Shown one piece after another: positions 45,811 to 55,592 of a stretch of DNA of 64,000 nucleotides; position 1 is the stretch's first letter, and the number at the start of each line of letters is the position of its first letter. The stretch is from Candidatus Methylobacter titanis (GTDB taxonomy: Bacteria > Pseudomonadota > Gammaproteobacteria > Methylococcales > Methylomonadaceae), in assembly GCA_029946125.1 (NCBI GenBank), contig JAQSDX010000005.1, positions 27,313-91,312 on the forward strand, read 5' to 3'. The notes under the pieces are model-generated. The model was given only the letters and a program-made list of their open reading frames with translations, did not search any database and was not told where the DNA came from. A program made the position numbers and the translations under genes.

Positions 45811-46044
45811 ATGCCTTCAGTAAAAATCAAAGAAAACGAACCTTTTGATATTGCAATTCGTCGCTTTAAACGCGCTTGTGAAAAAGCCGGTGTATTGGCA
45901 GAAGTGCGTCGTCGTGAGTTTTATGAAAAACCAACTGCAGAACGCAAACGTAAAGGCGCTGCTGCCGTTAAACGTCACTTGAAAAAATTAGCGCGTGAAC
46001 GTTATGCGTTGAAAAACTTACGTCGCGGACGTCCTGCACTGTAA
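45811..46044 (+). CDS. rpsU: 30S ribosomal protein S21
   Basis: A 77-residue S21: [20 protein letters not shown] and [20 protein letters not shown] are universal. It is about six residues longer than in Escherichia coli, with a C-terminal NLRRGRPAL tail. It heads the macromolecular synthesis operon rpsU-yqeY-dnaG-rpoD. Confidence 0.97.
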   Translation: MPSVKIKENEPFDIAIRRFKRACEKAGVLAEVRRREFYEKPTAERKRKGAAAVKRHLKKLARERYALKNLRRGRPAL

Positions 46045-46061
46045 ATATTAAGGTTAATACG

Positions 46062-46511
46062 ATGGATTTGTTAACAGATCGTATCAAGGAAGATATGAAG
46101 GCCTCCATGAAAGGTGGCCATAAGGCAAGACTAGGGGTGATTCGTTTGATTTTGGCTGCCATTAAGCAGGTTGAGGTCGACGAGCGCATTGTTTTGGATA
46201 ATGAACGGGTTATCCTGGTTCTTGATAAGATGCTCAAGCAGCGTCGCGAATCCATTCGTCAATTTGCTGATGCTGGTCGACAGGATTTGGTCGCTATTGA
46301 AGAGGCTGAAATTCCAGTAATTCAGGATTTTTTGCCGCAAGCTCTGACTGAAGCCGAAGTTGACTTAATGGTTAAAGACGCGGTTGCCGAGTCCGGTGCA
46401 GAATCGGTTAAGGATATGGGCAAGGTCATGGCTTTGCTTAAAGCAAAAATGCAAGGACGCGCGGATATGTCGGCTGTGAGTGTCAAAATTAAGGCTGCAC
46501 TAGCTGGGTAG
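46062..46511 (+). CDS. yqeY: GatB/YqeY domain protein
   Basis: A 149-residue YqeY: ITDRIKEDMKASMKGGHKAR-like start, RLILAAIKQVEVDER, and KDMGKVMALLKAKMQGRADMS typical of the C-terminal half, similar to the GatB tail that binds tRNA. No confirmed function. It sits between rpsU and dnaG, 17 bases after rpsU. Confidence 0.94.
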   Translation: MDLLTDRIKEDMKASMKGGHKARLGVIRLILAAIKQVEVDERIVLDNERVILVLDKMLKQRRESIRQFADAGRQDLVAIEEAEIPVIQDFLPQALTEAEVDLMVKDAVAESGAESVKDMGKVMALLKAKMQGRADMSAVSVKIKAALAG

Positions 46512-46547
46512 TTTTTTTATTGACTTTGTGCGGCAACGACTCTTGTG

Positions 46548-46652
46548 CCGCCTCGGCAACCGCTCCCTGCGTTGTTCTGCCTCCTACATGACCCACAGGG
46601 ATACGGGGAATGCAGAGAAATGACAGGATCATTTCCTGTTCATGCAGTCGTA
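46548..46652. repeat. Repeat family D, diverged copy 3
   Basis: GCCTCGGCAACCGCTCCCTG, then GCGTTGTTCTGCCTCC and TTCATGCAGTCGTAAGG. An extra segment interrupts the middle (about 46590-46640). It is placed in the leader of dnaG, inside the operon. Confidence 0.65.
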
Positions 46653-46704
46653 AGGCGTCTACTTTTGTCAGTCTTCTCCATTAGATCGGCAGTCGGAGCA
46701 TTGT

Positions 46705-48444
46705 GTGTCAGGTAGAATCCCTCGCGAGTTTATTGATGAGCTTTTGGTGCGGGTTGATATTGTCGACTTAATCGATTCGCACGTCCCTCTAAAAAAAACG
46801 GGTAACAATTTTGTCGCCCGCTGCCCTTTTCATGCCGAAAAAACGCCCAGTTTTTCTGTAAACCAAAAGAAACAATTCTTTTATTGCTTTGGCTGCGGCG
46901 CTAGCGGTAACGCGATTAGCTTTCTGATGGATTTTAGCCATCTTGATTTTGTTGAGGCGGTTGAAGACTTGGCCGGATTTGCCGGGGTCGAGGTGCCCAG
47001 GGAATCAATCGAATATCAGCCAGGGCAGAAGAAAGAAGACTTAAATAGTTTGTATTTGCTAATGGAGCAGGTAGCTAATTTTTATGCAGAGCAGCTGCGG
47101 ATCGGTGATGAAGGAAAAAAAGCCGTTGAGTATTTAAAAAATAGAGGCGTCAGCGGCGATTGTGCCGGTGATTTTATGCTGGGCTATGCGCCAGACGAAT
47201 GGAATGCCTTGGCGTCTCGATTTAACCCAAGATTATTACTCGATGCTGGGTTACTAGTCAGTAAAGAAGACGGGCACACCTATGACCGTTTTCGTGGTCG
47301 AATCATGTTCCCTATCAGGGATAAGCGTGCTCGGATTATTGGCTTTGGTGGGCGGGTACTTGACGATTCTTTGCCCAAATACTTGAATTCTCCAGAAACA
47401 TCCCTATTTCACAAAGGCAAAGAAGTTTATGGCTTGTATGAGCTTCTGGAAAAAAATGCCAAGCCCCAGAGGATTCTGATTGTTGAAGGCTATATGGATG
47501 TTATCGCCCTAGCTCAATTTGACATTCGTTACGCGGTTGCAGTCCTAGGAACGGCGGCTTCGCAGGCACATCTGGATTTATTGTTCCGGTTTTCCTCGGA
47601 ACTGGTATTTTGTTTCGATGGTGACAAGGCAGGCAGGGAAGCGGCATGGAGAGCGATGGACGCCGCTTTTTCCAGCTTAAAAGATGGGCGACAGATTCGT
47701 ATTATGCTGTTACCGCAAAATCATGATCCTGATTTGCTAATACGAGAGGAAGGGGTTGATGGGTTTGTTGGTCGCGTACAGGGAGCCGAAACCTTGTCGG
47801 AATATTTTTTCGGGCATTTTTCGAATGAGTTAAATCTGTCCGAAATGGAAGGTCGAGCGCAATTAGTCAGTAAGGCTAAGCCTTATCTGGAGAAGCTGCC
47901 GGAGAGTGTTTTTAAAGAGATGATGTTTGCGCGACTAAGAGAACTGTCTGGGTGGGATCGCCTGGATATTTTGGAGAATGCAGCTACACTTGCTCTTAAG
48001 TCTGCGCCAAAAATAGGTGGGAAGCGGCCTCAGGATAATGGCAGGCTGTCGTCGGCGCGCGTTGCAGTCGCCTTGCTGGTTCAGAATCCCAGGCTAGCTG
48101 AGTTGCTTGATCAACGAGAAATAGACTGGAGTGGGCTTGAATTTTCAGGGGCGCCTCTGTTTAAAAATATTTTAAACATGATTGCAGGTAAACATCCGAC
48201 AAATGCAGCTGTTTTGATGGAGTGTTATCGAGATGCTGCTGAAGAAAAATCCATAAAAGCATTGGCTTTTTTGGATCTGCAGATTTCCGATGACAAGGTA
48301 GATGTCGTATTTTGTGACGCAGTAAACAGATTGCTAATTCAAGCCAGGGAGGCTGGATTAGCTAGATTGCTGGATAAAGACAAGACCAAGGGATTGGATG
48401 CACAGGAAAAAGAGCTGTTGCGTAAAATGCTTACAGGTAAATAG
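46705..48444 (+). CDS. dnaG: DNA primase
   Basis: Synthesises primers for replication. A 579-residue protein starting at GTG (GGAGCATTGT before it). The CHC2 zinc finger is CPFHAEKTPSFSV with CFGCGASGNAI at about 40-65. The RNA-polymerase core contains the Toprim motif VEGYMDVIALAQF and DGDKAGREAAWRA. The C-terminal DnaB-binding helical domain follows. Third in the operon. Confidence 0.97.
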   Translation: MSGRIPREFIDELLVRVDIVDLIDSHVPLKKTGNNFVARCPFHAEKTPSFSVNQKKQFFYCFGCGASGNAISFLMDFSHLDFVEAVEDLAGFAGVEVPRESIEYQPGQKKEDLNSLYLLMEQVANFYAEQLRIGDEGKKAVEYLKNRGVSGDCAGDFMLGYAPDEWNALASRFNPRLLLDAGLLVSKEDGHTYDRFRGRIMFPIRDKRARIIGFGGRVLDDSLPKYLNSPETSLFHKGKEVYGLYELLEKNAKPQRILIVEGYMDVIALAQFDIRYAVAVLGTAASQAHLDLLFRFSSELVFCFDGDKAGREAAWRAMDAAFSSLKDGRQIRIMLLPQNHDPDLLIREEGVDGFVGRVQGAETLSEYFFGHFSNELNLSEMEGRAQLVSKAKPYLEKLPESVFKEMMFARLRELSGWDRLDILENAATLALKSAPKIGGKRPQDNGRLSSARVAVALLVQNPRLAELLDQREIDWSGLEFSGAPLFKNILNMIAGKHPTNAAVLMECYRDAAEEKSIKALAFLDLQISDDKVDVVFCDAVNRLLIQAREAGLARLLDKDKTKGLDAQEKELLRKMLTGK

Positions 48445-48575
48445 TTTCATGCCCGACACCCTTCGGGTAAATGCAAATCTGTTTCAGACAGATTTGTGGT
48501 GCAAAATAACAGGAATTTGTAGTATAATTTTCGGTTCGGCGAAGTTAGGTCGAGCAGAGTCTTACGTGAGTAAAT

Positions 48576-50384
48576 ATGAATCAAGAACAACAGCAGTCCC
48601 AACTTAAACAATTGATAGCCAAAGGCAAAATGCAGGGTTACCTGACTTATGCCGAGGTTAATGATCACTTGCCTAGTGATATTGTTGATCCTGAGCAAAT
48701 TGAAGATATTATTGGCATGATCAATGATATGGGGATTCAGGTTTACGAAGTTGCTCCAGATGAAGACTCCCTTATTACTGATTCAGCGGCCGCATCTGCG
48801 GACGATGAAGATGCTGAAGAAGTGGCCGCTTTAGCCTCTGTTGATAGTGAGTTCGGCAGAACCACGGATCCAGTGCGCATGTACATGCGGGAAATGGGCT
48901 CAGTGGAATTACTGACTCGCGCAGACGAATTAAAAATTGCTAAACGTATTGAAGAAGGTCAGCAGCAACTGGTTAAAGCCATTGCTCGTTCCTGCATAGT
49001 AGTTGAAAATTTTTTACAATCATTTGATAGTATTACCGGTGAAGAAGGCAGTATTCGCCTGACGGATTTAATTTCCGGTTTTGTCGATTTATCTGAGCCC
49101 GAAGATTTTGTCGCCGCACTGCCTGTGACCGACGATGCCGAAGAGACTGATGCTGAAGAAGAGCCGAAGGGGCTTAATTACGAGGAAGTTAAAGAAAAAG
49201 TAGAAGTGCTCCGAAAACAGTTGAAATCGGCTGCTGCTACGATCAAAAAGCATGGCTATTCGAGTGACAAAGCAGGGCATGAGCTTGATGCGTTAGCTGA
49301 TCTGTTTATGGAGTTTAAATGGATTCCCGCGTATTTAAAGAAATTGACAGCTATTATTCCTAATGGCGTTACTGCTGTGCGTGAGCAGGAGAGGCTCATT
49401 ATGGATGTTTGTATCAATCATGCAAAGATGCCTCGTAAGGAGTTTATTGCCTCTTTTCCTGGACAGGAAACCAGTTTAGAATGGTTCGATCAGTATTTGA
49501 ATGCCGGAAGCAAGTACTCGGCTGCATTGAAAGAGCGTGAAAAAGACGTCAGAAAAGCGCAAAGAATATTAAGCGATATAGAGGCGGAATATAGCCTGAA
49601 CATTAGCGGATTAAAGGATATTAATCGGCGCATGTCTATCGGTGAAGCTAAAGCGAGACGCGCGAAAAAAGAAATGATTGAGGCTAATTTAAGGCTAGTC
49701 ATTTCCATTGCTAAAAAATACACTAATCGCGGATTACAATTCCTGGATTTGATTCAGGAAGGCAATATCGGTTTAATGAAGGCGGTCGATAAGTTTGAAT
49801 ATCGTCGCGGCTACAAATTTTCTACCTATGCAACCTGGTGGATCAGACAGGCGATCACTCGATCCATAGCGGATCAGGCCAGAACTATTCGTATTCCGGT
49901 GCATATGATCGAAACGATCAATAAGTTGAATCGAATTTCTCGGCAGATACTTCAAGAATTAGGACGGGAGGCAACGCCGGAAGAATTGGCTGAGCGCATG
50001 GAAATGCCTGAAGATAAGGTTCGTAAGGTATTGAAAATTGCCAAAGAGCCTATTTCTATGGAAACCCCCATTGGTGATGATGAAGATTCTCATTTGGGAG
50101 ATTTCATAGAAGATGCTAAAGTATTGTCCCCAGTGGAAGCAGCAACGATTGCCGGCTTACGTGAATCGACACAAAACGTGTTGGCGGGATTAACCGCAAG
50201 GGAAGCTAAAGTTCTGCGCATGCGGTTCGGTATCAATATGAATACCGATCATACGCTGGAAGAAGTAGGCAAACAATTCGATGTGACGCGTGAAAGAATC
50301 CGTCAAATTGAAGCCAAAGCATTGAGAAAACTCAGGCATCCATCAAGATCGGAGCAATTAAGATGCTTCCTGGATGGTGAATAA
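48576..50384 (+). CDS. rpoD: RNA polymerase sigma factor RpoD (sigma-70)
   Basis: The housekeeping sigma factor, 602 residues. Region 1.1 lies at the start, with an acidic stretch and a non-conserved insert (about 130-380). Region 2 is [20 protein letters not shown] with [19 protein letters not shown] and [16 protein letters not shown]; region 3 and region 4 ([20 protein letters not shown]) follow. A TATAAT at 48523-48528 with no good -35 may be an internal promoter. Last in the macromolecular synthesis operon; a CAU tRNA follows 10 bases on. Confidence 0.98.
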   Translation: MNQEQQQSQLKQLIAKGKMQGYLTYAEVNDHLPSDIVDPEQIEDIIGMINDMGIQVYEVAPDEDSLITDSAAASADDEDAEEVAALASVDSEFGRTTDPVRMYMREMGSVELLTRADELKIAKRIEEGQQQLVKAIARSCIVVENFLQSFDSITGEEGSIRLTDLISGFVDLSEPEDFVAALPVTDDAEETDAEEEPKGLNYEEVKEKVEVLRKQLKSAAATIKKHGYSSDKAGHELDALADLFMEFKWIPAYLKKLTAIIPNGVTAVREQERLIMDVCINHAKMPRKEFIASFPGQETSLEWFDQYLNAGSKYSAALKEREKDVRKAQRILSDIEAEYSLNISGLKDINRRMSIGEAKARRAKKEMIEANLRLVISIAKKYTNRGLQFLDLIQEGNIGLMKAVDKFEYRRGYKFSTYATWWIRQAITRSIADQARTIRIPVHMIETINKLNRISRQILQELGREATPEELAERMEMPEDKVRKVLKIAKEPISMETPIGDDEDSHLGDFIEDAKVLSPVEAATIAGLRESTQNVLAGLTAREAKVLRMRFGINMNTDHTLEEVGKQFDVTRERIRQIEAKALRKLRHPSRSEQLRCFLDGE

Positions 50385-50394
50385 ATAAACATAA

Positions 50395-50471
50395 GGGCCC
50401 TTAGCTCAGTTGGTTAGAGCGTCCGACTCATAATCGGCAGGTCGTAGGTTCAAGTCCTACAGGGCCCACCA
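50395..50471 (+). tRNA. ileX: tRNA with CAU anticodon, probably tRNA-Ile2
   Basis: A 77-base cloverleaf: acceptor GGGCCCT/AGGGCCC, D arm GCTC..GAGC, anticodon loop CTCATAA (anticodon CAU), T arm GTAGG-TTCAAGT-CCTAC, A discriminator and encoded CCA. It resembles Escherichia coli ileX (loop and T arm), which also lies just after rpoD, so tRNA-Ile2 with lysidine is more likely than elongator tRNA-Met. One mismatch (U-C) at 27-43. Confidence 0.92.
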
Positions 50472-50479
50472 TACATAAG

Positions 50480-50503
50480 AAAGGCTGCCTCGGCAGCCTT
50501 TTG
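50480..50503 (+). terminator. Intrinsic terminator after the tRNA
   Basis: AAGGCTGC and GCAGCCTT arms with a CTCG loop, then TT G. It ends the rpoD-tRNA transcript. metK begins 34 bases later, so it may have a promoter overlapping the tRNA or rely on read-through. Confidence 0.65.
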
Positions 50504-50536
50504 TACATCAGGGTTTTACATTTTAAAGGTGGTATC

Positions 50537-51697
50537 GTGAGCAATAATTATACTTTTACATCGGAATCAGTGTCAGAAGGGCATCCTGATAAAGTTGCCG
50601 ATCAAATTTCAGATGCGGTACTTGACGCTTTATTGGCTCAAGATCCACGTTCACGTGTCGCTTGCGAAACCCTGGTAAAAACCGGCATGGTCATTTTGGC
50701 CGGTGAAGTGACTACCGATGCCTGGGTTGACCTTGAAGCCCTGGTACGCAAAGTCGTTTGCGACATCGGTTATGATCACGGCGACATCGGTTTTGACGGC
50801 CAAAGTTGCGCGGTTTTAAATGCTATCGGCAAGCAATCGGCGGATATTGCGATGGGTGTTGACGAGGCCGCTAATCATGAGCAGGGTGCAGGCGATCAGG
50901 GCTTAATGTTCGGTTATGCCAGCAATGAAACCGATGTGCTGATGCCGGCTCCGATTACCTACGCTCATCTGTTGGTCAAGCGTCAGGCCGAAGTACGTAA
51001 AAATAAAACCCTGCCTTGGCTGCGCCCTGATGCGAAAAGTCAGGTTACCTTTCGCTACGAAAACAACAAACCCGTCGCGATTGACGCGGTCGTGTTGTCA
51101 ACCCAGCATTCGCCTGACATTGGTGCAAAAGCCTTGCATGAAGCGGTGATGGACGAAATTATTTTACCGGTTCTGCCCAAAGAATGGCTGCATAAAGACA
51201 CCAAATATTTCATTAATCCAACCGGTCAATTCATTATCGGTGGCCCCGTCGGCGACTGCGGCTTAACCGGGCGTAAAATTATCGTTGATACTTACGGCGG
51301 CATGGCACGACACGGTGGCGGTGCATTTTCCGGCAAAGATCCATCAAAAGTTGATCGTTCTGCAGCGTACATGGCACGCTATGTAGCCAAAAATATTGTT
51401 GCAGCCGAATTAGCTGAGCGCTGCGAGATCCAGGTTTCATATGCCATTGGTGTTGCAGAACCTACGTCGATCAGTATTGAAACTTTTGGTACCGGTAAGG
51501 TCAGTGAAGACAGACTGGTGGAAATTGTCAGAGATATTTTTGATCTAAGACCCAAAGGCCTGATTTCCATGTTGGGCTTGTTGAAGCCTATCTACCAAAC
51601 AACGGCTGCGTATGGCCATTTTGGTCGCACCGAAGACTCCTTTAGTTGGGAAAAAACCGACAAAGTTGACGCATTAAAAGATGCAGTCGGCCTTTAA
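50537..51697 (+). CDS. metK: S-adenosylmethionine synthase
   Basis: Makes SAM from methionine and ATP. Start chosen at GTG 50537, with AAAGGTGGT ahead; a longer reading runs into the terminator. The 386 residues include [19 protein letters not shown] (the methionine-binding start), [12 protein letters not shown] and [19 protein letters not shown]. It is 18 bases from ahcY, making the activated-methyl-cycle operon metK-ahcY-metF. Confidence 0.98.
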   Translation: MSNNYTFTSESVSEGHPDKVADQISDAVLDALLAQDPRSRVACETLVKTGMVILAGEVTTDAWVDLEALVRKVVCDIGYDHGDIGFDGQSCAVLNAIGKQSADIAMGVDEAANHEQGAGDQGLMFGYASNETDVLMPAPITYAHLLVKRQAEVRKNKTLPWLRPDAKSQVTFRYENNKPVAIDAVVLSTQHSPDIGAKALHEAVMDEIILPVLPKEWLHKDTKYFINPTGQFIIGGPVGDCGLTGRKIIVDTYGGMARHGGGAFSGKDPSKVDRSAAYMARYVAKNIVAAELAERCEIQVSYAIGVAEPTSISIETFGTGKVSEDRLVEIVRDIFDLRPKGLISMLGLLKPIYQTTAAYGHFGRTEDSFSWEKTDKVDALKDAVGL

Positions 51698-51715
51698 CTA
51701 AATACAGGAAATATA

Positions 51716-53008
51716 ATGAGCCAAGCAGATTATAAAATTGCCGATATTACTTTAGCCTCATGGGGCCGTAAAGAAATTAATATTGCCGAAACTGAAATGC
51801 CGGGATTGATGGCATTGCGTGAAGAATTCGGCGCAGCACAGCCCTTGAAAGGCGCGCGTATTGCCGGTTGTTTGCACATGACTATTCAGACAGCGGTATT
51901 GATTGAAACTCTGACTGCATTGGGCGCAACTGTGCGCTGGTCTTCCTGCAACATTTTTTCTACCCAAGATCATGCCGCGGCGGCAATGGCGGCGGCCGGA
52001 ATTCCTGTTTTCGCCTGGAAAGGCGAAACCGAAGCAGAAGCCGAATGGTGTATCGCCCAAACCATTGACGGCGTTGATGGCTGGCGCCCGAACATGATCC
52101 TGGATGATGGCGGCGACTTGACCGTCATGATGCATGACAAATATCCCGAATTAATGGCCGATATTAAAGGCTTGTCCGAAGAAACCACTACCGGCGTATT
52201 GCGTCTGTACGAGATGGTCGCCAAAGGCACTTTAAAAGTTCCTGCATTCAATGTTAACGATTCGGTCACCAAATCAAAATTCGATAACCTGTACGGTTGC
52301 CGCGAATCGCTGGTTGACGGCATCAAGCGCGCCACCGACGTGATGATCGCCGGTAAAATCGCCGTAGTCTGCGGTTACGGCGATGTCGGCAAAGGTTGTG
52401 CGCAATCGTTACGCGGCCTCGGGGCAACGGTATTGATTACCGAAATCGACCCGATTTGCGCACTGCAAGCGGCGATGGAAGGTTACCGCGTAGTCACCAT
52501 GGAAGATGCGGCACCGCTGGCTAATATTTTTGTGACCGCGACCGGCAACTTTAATATTATTACTCATCAACACATGGTTGCGATGAGAGATCAGGCGATT
52601 GTTTGCAACATCGGCCATTTCGATGCGGAAATTGAAATTTCCTCATTGCGTCAATACACCTGGGAAAATATCAAGCCCCAAGTGGATCATGTGATTTTTC
52701 CTGACGGCAAACGCCTGATTATTTTGGCAGAAGGCCGTCTGGTTAATCTGGGTTGCGGCACCGGTCATCCAAGTTTTGTGATGTCTAATTCATTTTGCAA
52801 CCAGGTTCTGGCGCAAATGGAGCTTTGGGCAAATGCGGCGCAGTATGAAAACAAAGTTTATATCCTGCCTAAGAAACTCGATGAAAAGGTCGCAAGATCG
52901 CATCTGAAACAATTGGGCGTGAATTTGACGGTCTTAACCGATGCGCAAGCCAAGTACATCAATGTTCCGGTTGAAGGCCCATTTAAAGCCGATCATTATC
53001 GTTATTGA
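51716..53008 (+). CDS. ahcY: Adenosylhomocysteinase
   Basis: Hydrolyses S-adenosylhomocysteine to adenosine and homocysteine. The 430 residues have the family start ([20 protein letters not shown]), the catalytic [23 protein letters not shown]-binding [20 protein letters not shown], and the C-terminal HYRY ending. No SAH riboswitch fits the 18-base gap before it. Co-transcribed with metK. Confidence 0.98.
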   Translation: MSQADYKIADITLASWGRKEINIAETEMPGLMALREEFGAAQPLKGARIAGCLHMTIQTAVLIETLTALGATVRWSSCNIFSTQDHAAAAMAAAGIPVFAWKGETEAEAEWCIAQTIDGVDGWRPNMILDDGGDLTVMMHDKYPELMADIKGLSEETTTGVLRLYEMVAKGTLKVPAFNVNDSVTKSKFDNLYGCRESLVDGIKRATDVMIAGKIAVVCGYGDVGKGCAQSLRGLGATVLITEIDPICALQAAMEGYRVVTMEDAAPLANIFVTATGNFNIITHQHMVAMRDQAIVCNIGHFDAEIEISSLRQYTWENIKPQVDHVIFPDGKRLIILAEGRLVNLGCGTGHPSFVMSNSFCNQVLAQMELWANAAQYENKVYILPKKLDEKVARSHLKQLGVNLTVLTDAQAKYINVPVEGPFKADHYRY

Positions 53009-53050
53009 TTAATCATCGTTCCCTATAGTCACTGTCACTGATTTTATATT

Positions 53051-53107
53051 GTGGGCGCGAATTTATTCGCGCTTTTTAACTCACTGCGCGAATAAATTTG
53101 CGCCCAC
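53051..53107. repeat. Inverted repeat between ahcY and metF
   Basis: GTGGGCGCGAATTTATTCGC and its near-perfect complement GCGCGAATAAATTTGCGCCC (22-base arms, one mismatch) around a 13-base spacer. No T-run. It may stabilise the mRNA or be another REP family. Confidence 0.85.
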
Positions 53108-53170
53108 AGCGGTATCGACAAAAACCGTGGGAACGATACAGTATAGATTCCCGTCAGTGAGACCCAAAAA

Positions 53171-54013
53171 ATGCAATCACAAAAAACACATCCCCAATTA
53201 TTCAGTTTTGAATTTTACCCGCCAAAAACCGAAGAAGGCGCGGCAAACTTGCAGCTTGTCCATAGCAAACTGGCCAAACTCAATCCCGATTTTTTTTCCG
53301 TTACCTTCGGCGCCGGGGGCTCGACCCGCGATCTTACCTTCACTACGGTCATCGAAATTCAAGCCAAAGGTATCGCCGCCGCGCCGCATTTATCCTGTGT
53401 TGCCTCAACCAAAGCCAATATTCGCGCGATACTGAAAGACTATCAGGATCATGGTATTAGTAAAATTGTCGCGTTAAGAGGCGATTTGCCTTCCGGCATG
53501 ATGTCAGCCGGAGAATTTCGCTATGCCAATGAACTGGTCGAGTTTATTCGCCAGGAAACCGGCGATCATTTCCAGATTCATGTTGCCGCCTATCCAGAAA
53601 TACATCCGCAAGCCGCCAGCGGCGCGGAAGATTTTAAAAACTTCAAGCGTAAAGTCGCTGCGGGTGCCGATGCGGTCATCACTCAATATTTTTACAATGC
53701 CGAAGCGTATTTTTATTTTGTCGATGCCTGTGAGAAAAGCGGCATAACGATTCCTATCGTGCCCGGCATTATGCCGATTACCCAATATACGCAATTGTTC
53801 CGATTTTCAGAAATGTGCGGTGCGGACATTCCCCGCTGGCTGCGCAAACGCCTGGAAAGCTTTGGCGATGACAGGGAATCTGTACAAGCATTCGGCCTGG
53901 ACGTGGTCAGCGAACTTTGCCAACGTTTGTTGGATGGCGGCGCGCCGGGCTTGCATTTTTATACGATGAATCAGGCCGCGCCTACCCTGGCTATTCTGGA
54001 GAACCTGAAATAA
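53171..54013 (+). CDS. metF: 5,10-Methylenetetrahydrofolate reductase
   Basis: Reduces methylene-THF to methyl-THF with NADH and FAD, feeding methionine synthase. A 280-residue TIM barrel: FSFEFYPPKTEEGAANL, FFSVTFGAGGSTRD, ALRGDLP, QYFYNAEAYFYFVDACEKSG, and the C-terminal GAPGLHFYTMNQ. Third gene of the metK-ahcY-metF group but after a 162-base gap with a hairpin. Confidence 0.97.
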   Translation: MQSQKTHPQLFSFEFYPPKTEEGAANLQLVHSKLAKLNPDFFSVTFGAGGSTRDLTFTTVIEIQAKGIAAAPHLSCVASTKANIRAILKDYQDHGISKIVALRGDLPSGMMSAGEFRYANELVEFIRQETGDHFQIHVAAYPEIHPQAASGAEDFKNFKRKVAAGADAVITQYFYNAEAYFYFVDACEKSGITIPIVPGIMPITQYTQLFRFSEMCGADIPRWLRKRLESFGDDRESVQAFGLDVVSELCQRLLDGGAPGLHFYTMNQAAPTLAILENLK

Positions 54014-54014
54014 C

Positions 54015-54042
54015 TTCTGATACCCCACAGGTGGTATCAGAA
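54015..54042 (+). terminator. Hairpin after metF, possible terminator
   Basis: TTCTGATACC and GGTATCAGAA, ten perfect pairs around CCCACAGT, two bases after the metF stop. No T-run follows, so termination would be inefficient or it may be a processing stem. Confidence 0.45.
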
Positions 54043-54093
54043 CCCAACTGCTTAAGTGCGAAATACCGATAAACAGGCGATTAAAAGTATTAT

Positions 54094-54156
54094 ATTCACC
54101 ACGAAGACACGAAGGAAAAATATAAACTTCGCGTCCCTCGTGTCTTCGTGGTGAAT
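54094..54156. repeat. Inverted repeat with family D similarity
   Basis: ATTCACCACGAAGACACGAA and TCGTGTCTTCGTGGTGAAT arms (about 20 pairs) around a short spacer. It matches the CACGAAG-ACACGAAG start of repeat family D at 3778-3796. Confidence 0.8.
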
Positions 54157-54231
54157 AACAGAACCGGATATGCAGGGTACATTCTTTACCGGATATCGCC
54201 TAAGGGCTCAGCTTTCATTTAACCTTTCACC

Positions 54232-55590
54232 ATGTCGCCTGTGTCTAATAAATCCCTTTCCGATCGAGATCTTTCCGTTTTGTGGCATCCGTGCACACAA
54301 ATGAAAGATCACGAAACTTTCCCGATTATTCCGATCAAAAAAGGCCAGGGTATTTGGCTGGAAGACTTTGACGGCAATCGCTATCTTGATGCGATCAGTT
54401 CGTGGTGGGTGAATCTATTCGGACACGCTAATCCCATCATCAATGCGGCATTAAAAGACCAGCTCGATACCCTGGAGCATGTGATTTTTGCCGGATTCAC
54501 CCATGAGTCGGCCGTCAAGCTGGCAGAAAAACTGGTCGAAATAACGCCGGAAGGGCTGAACCGTTGTTTTTATGCCGATAATGGCTCTTCTGCGGTAGAA
54601 GTCGCACTCAAGATGAGTTTTCATTATTGGCGTAACCTTGGACAAATTCAAAAAACCAGATTCATCACGCTGGAAAACAGTTATCACGGCGAAACCTTGG
54701 GTGCGCTGGCCGTCGGCAATGTGCCGCTGTATAAAGAAACCTACGCGCCGTTATTAATGGACGTGATCACCGTGCCCGGTCCGGACTGTTATCAGCGTGA
54801 ACCCGGCGAATCCTGGGAGGATTATTCCACCCGCCGTTTTGCCTTGATGGAGCAGACACTGCAACAACACAGCGATACGGTTTGCGCGGTCATCATCGAG
54901 CCATTGGTGCAATGCGCCGGCAATATGCGCATGTATGATCCGGTCTATTTAACCTTGCTCCGAGCAGCCTGTGATAAATACCAGGTGCATTTAATCGCCG
55001 ATGAAATTGCGGTTGGTTTCGGACGCACCGGAACTTTATTTGCCTGTGAACAGGCGGCAATCAGCCCCGATTTTATCTGTTTGTCCAAAGGCTTGACGGG
55101 CGGCTATTTACCGTTGTCGGCGGTATTGACCACCGATCAGGTGTATCAGGCTTTTTATGCGGATTATCAGAACATGAGTGCTTTTTTGCACTCCCATAGT
55201 TATACCGGAAACGCGCTGGCTTGCCGGGCAGGGTTAGCGACGATAGAGATTTTTCAGCACCATAACATCATTGAAAAAAACAAATTCTTGGCTGATAGCA
55301 TGGCGAAAGTGGCGGCACGTTTTCATGACCATCCGCATGTCTCCGAAGTCCGGCAAACCGGCATGATCCTGGCGATTGAAATGGTCAAGAATAAACACAC
55401 CCGCGAACCTTATCCCTGGCAGGAACGTCGCGGGCTTAAAGTCTATCAATACGCGCTGTCCAAAGGTGTCTTATTGCGGCCCTTGGGCAACGTCATTTAT
55501 TTCATGCCGCCCTATATTGTGACTGAGGATCAGCTTTTGTTAATCGCCGAGGTCGCTTGGCAAGGCATACAACAGGCGGTTAAGGACTGA
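54232..55590 (+). CDS. bioA: Adenosylmethionine-8-amino-7-oxononanoate aminotransferase
   Basis: Converts KAPA to DAPA in biotin synthesis. The 452 residues are class III PLP aminotransferase: LWHPCTQMKDHETFPIIPI, NRYLDAISSWWVNLFGH, DNGSSAVEVALKMSFHYW, the PLP Asp in IADEIAVGFGRTGTLFACE and the Lys in LSKGLTGGYLPLS. The start codon lacks a clear ribosome site. No other bio genes nearby. SAM is its amino donor, a link to the metK operon just upstream. Confidence 0.96.
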   Translation: MSPVSNKSLSDRDLSVLWHPCTQMKDHETFPIIPIKKGQGIWLEDFDGNRYLDAISSWWVNLFGHANPIINAALKDQLDTLEHVIFAGFTHESAVKLAEKLVEITPEGLNRCFYADNGSSAVEVALKMSFHYWRNLGQIQKTRFITLENSYHGETLGALAVGNVPLYKETYAPLLMDVITVPGPDCYQREPGESWEDYSTRRFALMEQTLQQHSDTVCAVIIEPLVQCAGNMRMYDPVYLTLLRAACDKYQVHLIADEIAVGFGRTGTLFACEQAAISPDFICLSKGLTGGYLPLSAVLTTDQVYQAFYADYQNMSAFLHSHSYTGNALACRAGLATIEIFQHHNIIEKNKFLADSMAKVAARFHDHPHVSEVRQTGMILAIEMVKNKHTREPYPWQERRGLKVYQYALSKGVLLRPLGNVIYFMPPYIVTEDQLLLIAEVAWQGIQQAVKD

Positions 55591-55592
55591 TT

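Noticed and set aside
50395..50471. Elongator tRNA-Met
   Set aside because: The anticodon is CAU, but the loop and T-arm sequences and the position after rpoD match tRNA-Ile2 better. Not fully excluded.
51698..51715. SAH riboswitch before ahcY
   Set aside because: Only 18 bases separate metK and ahcY, too short for the aptamer; none was seen upstream of metK either.
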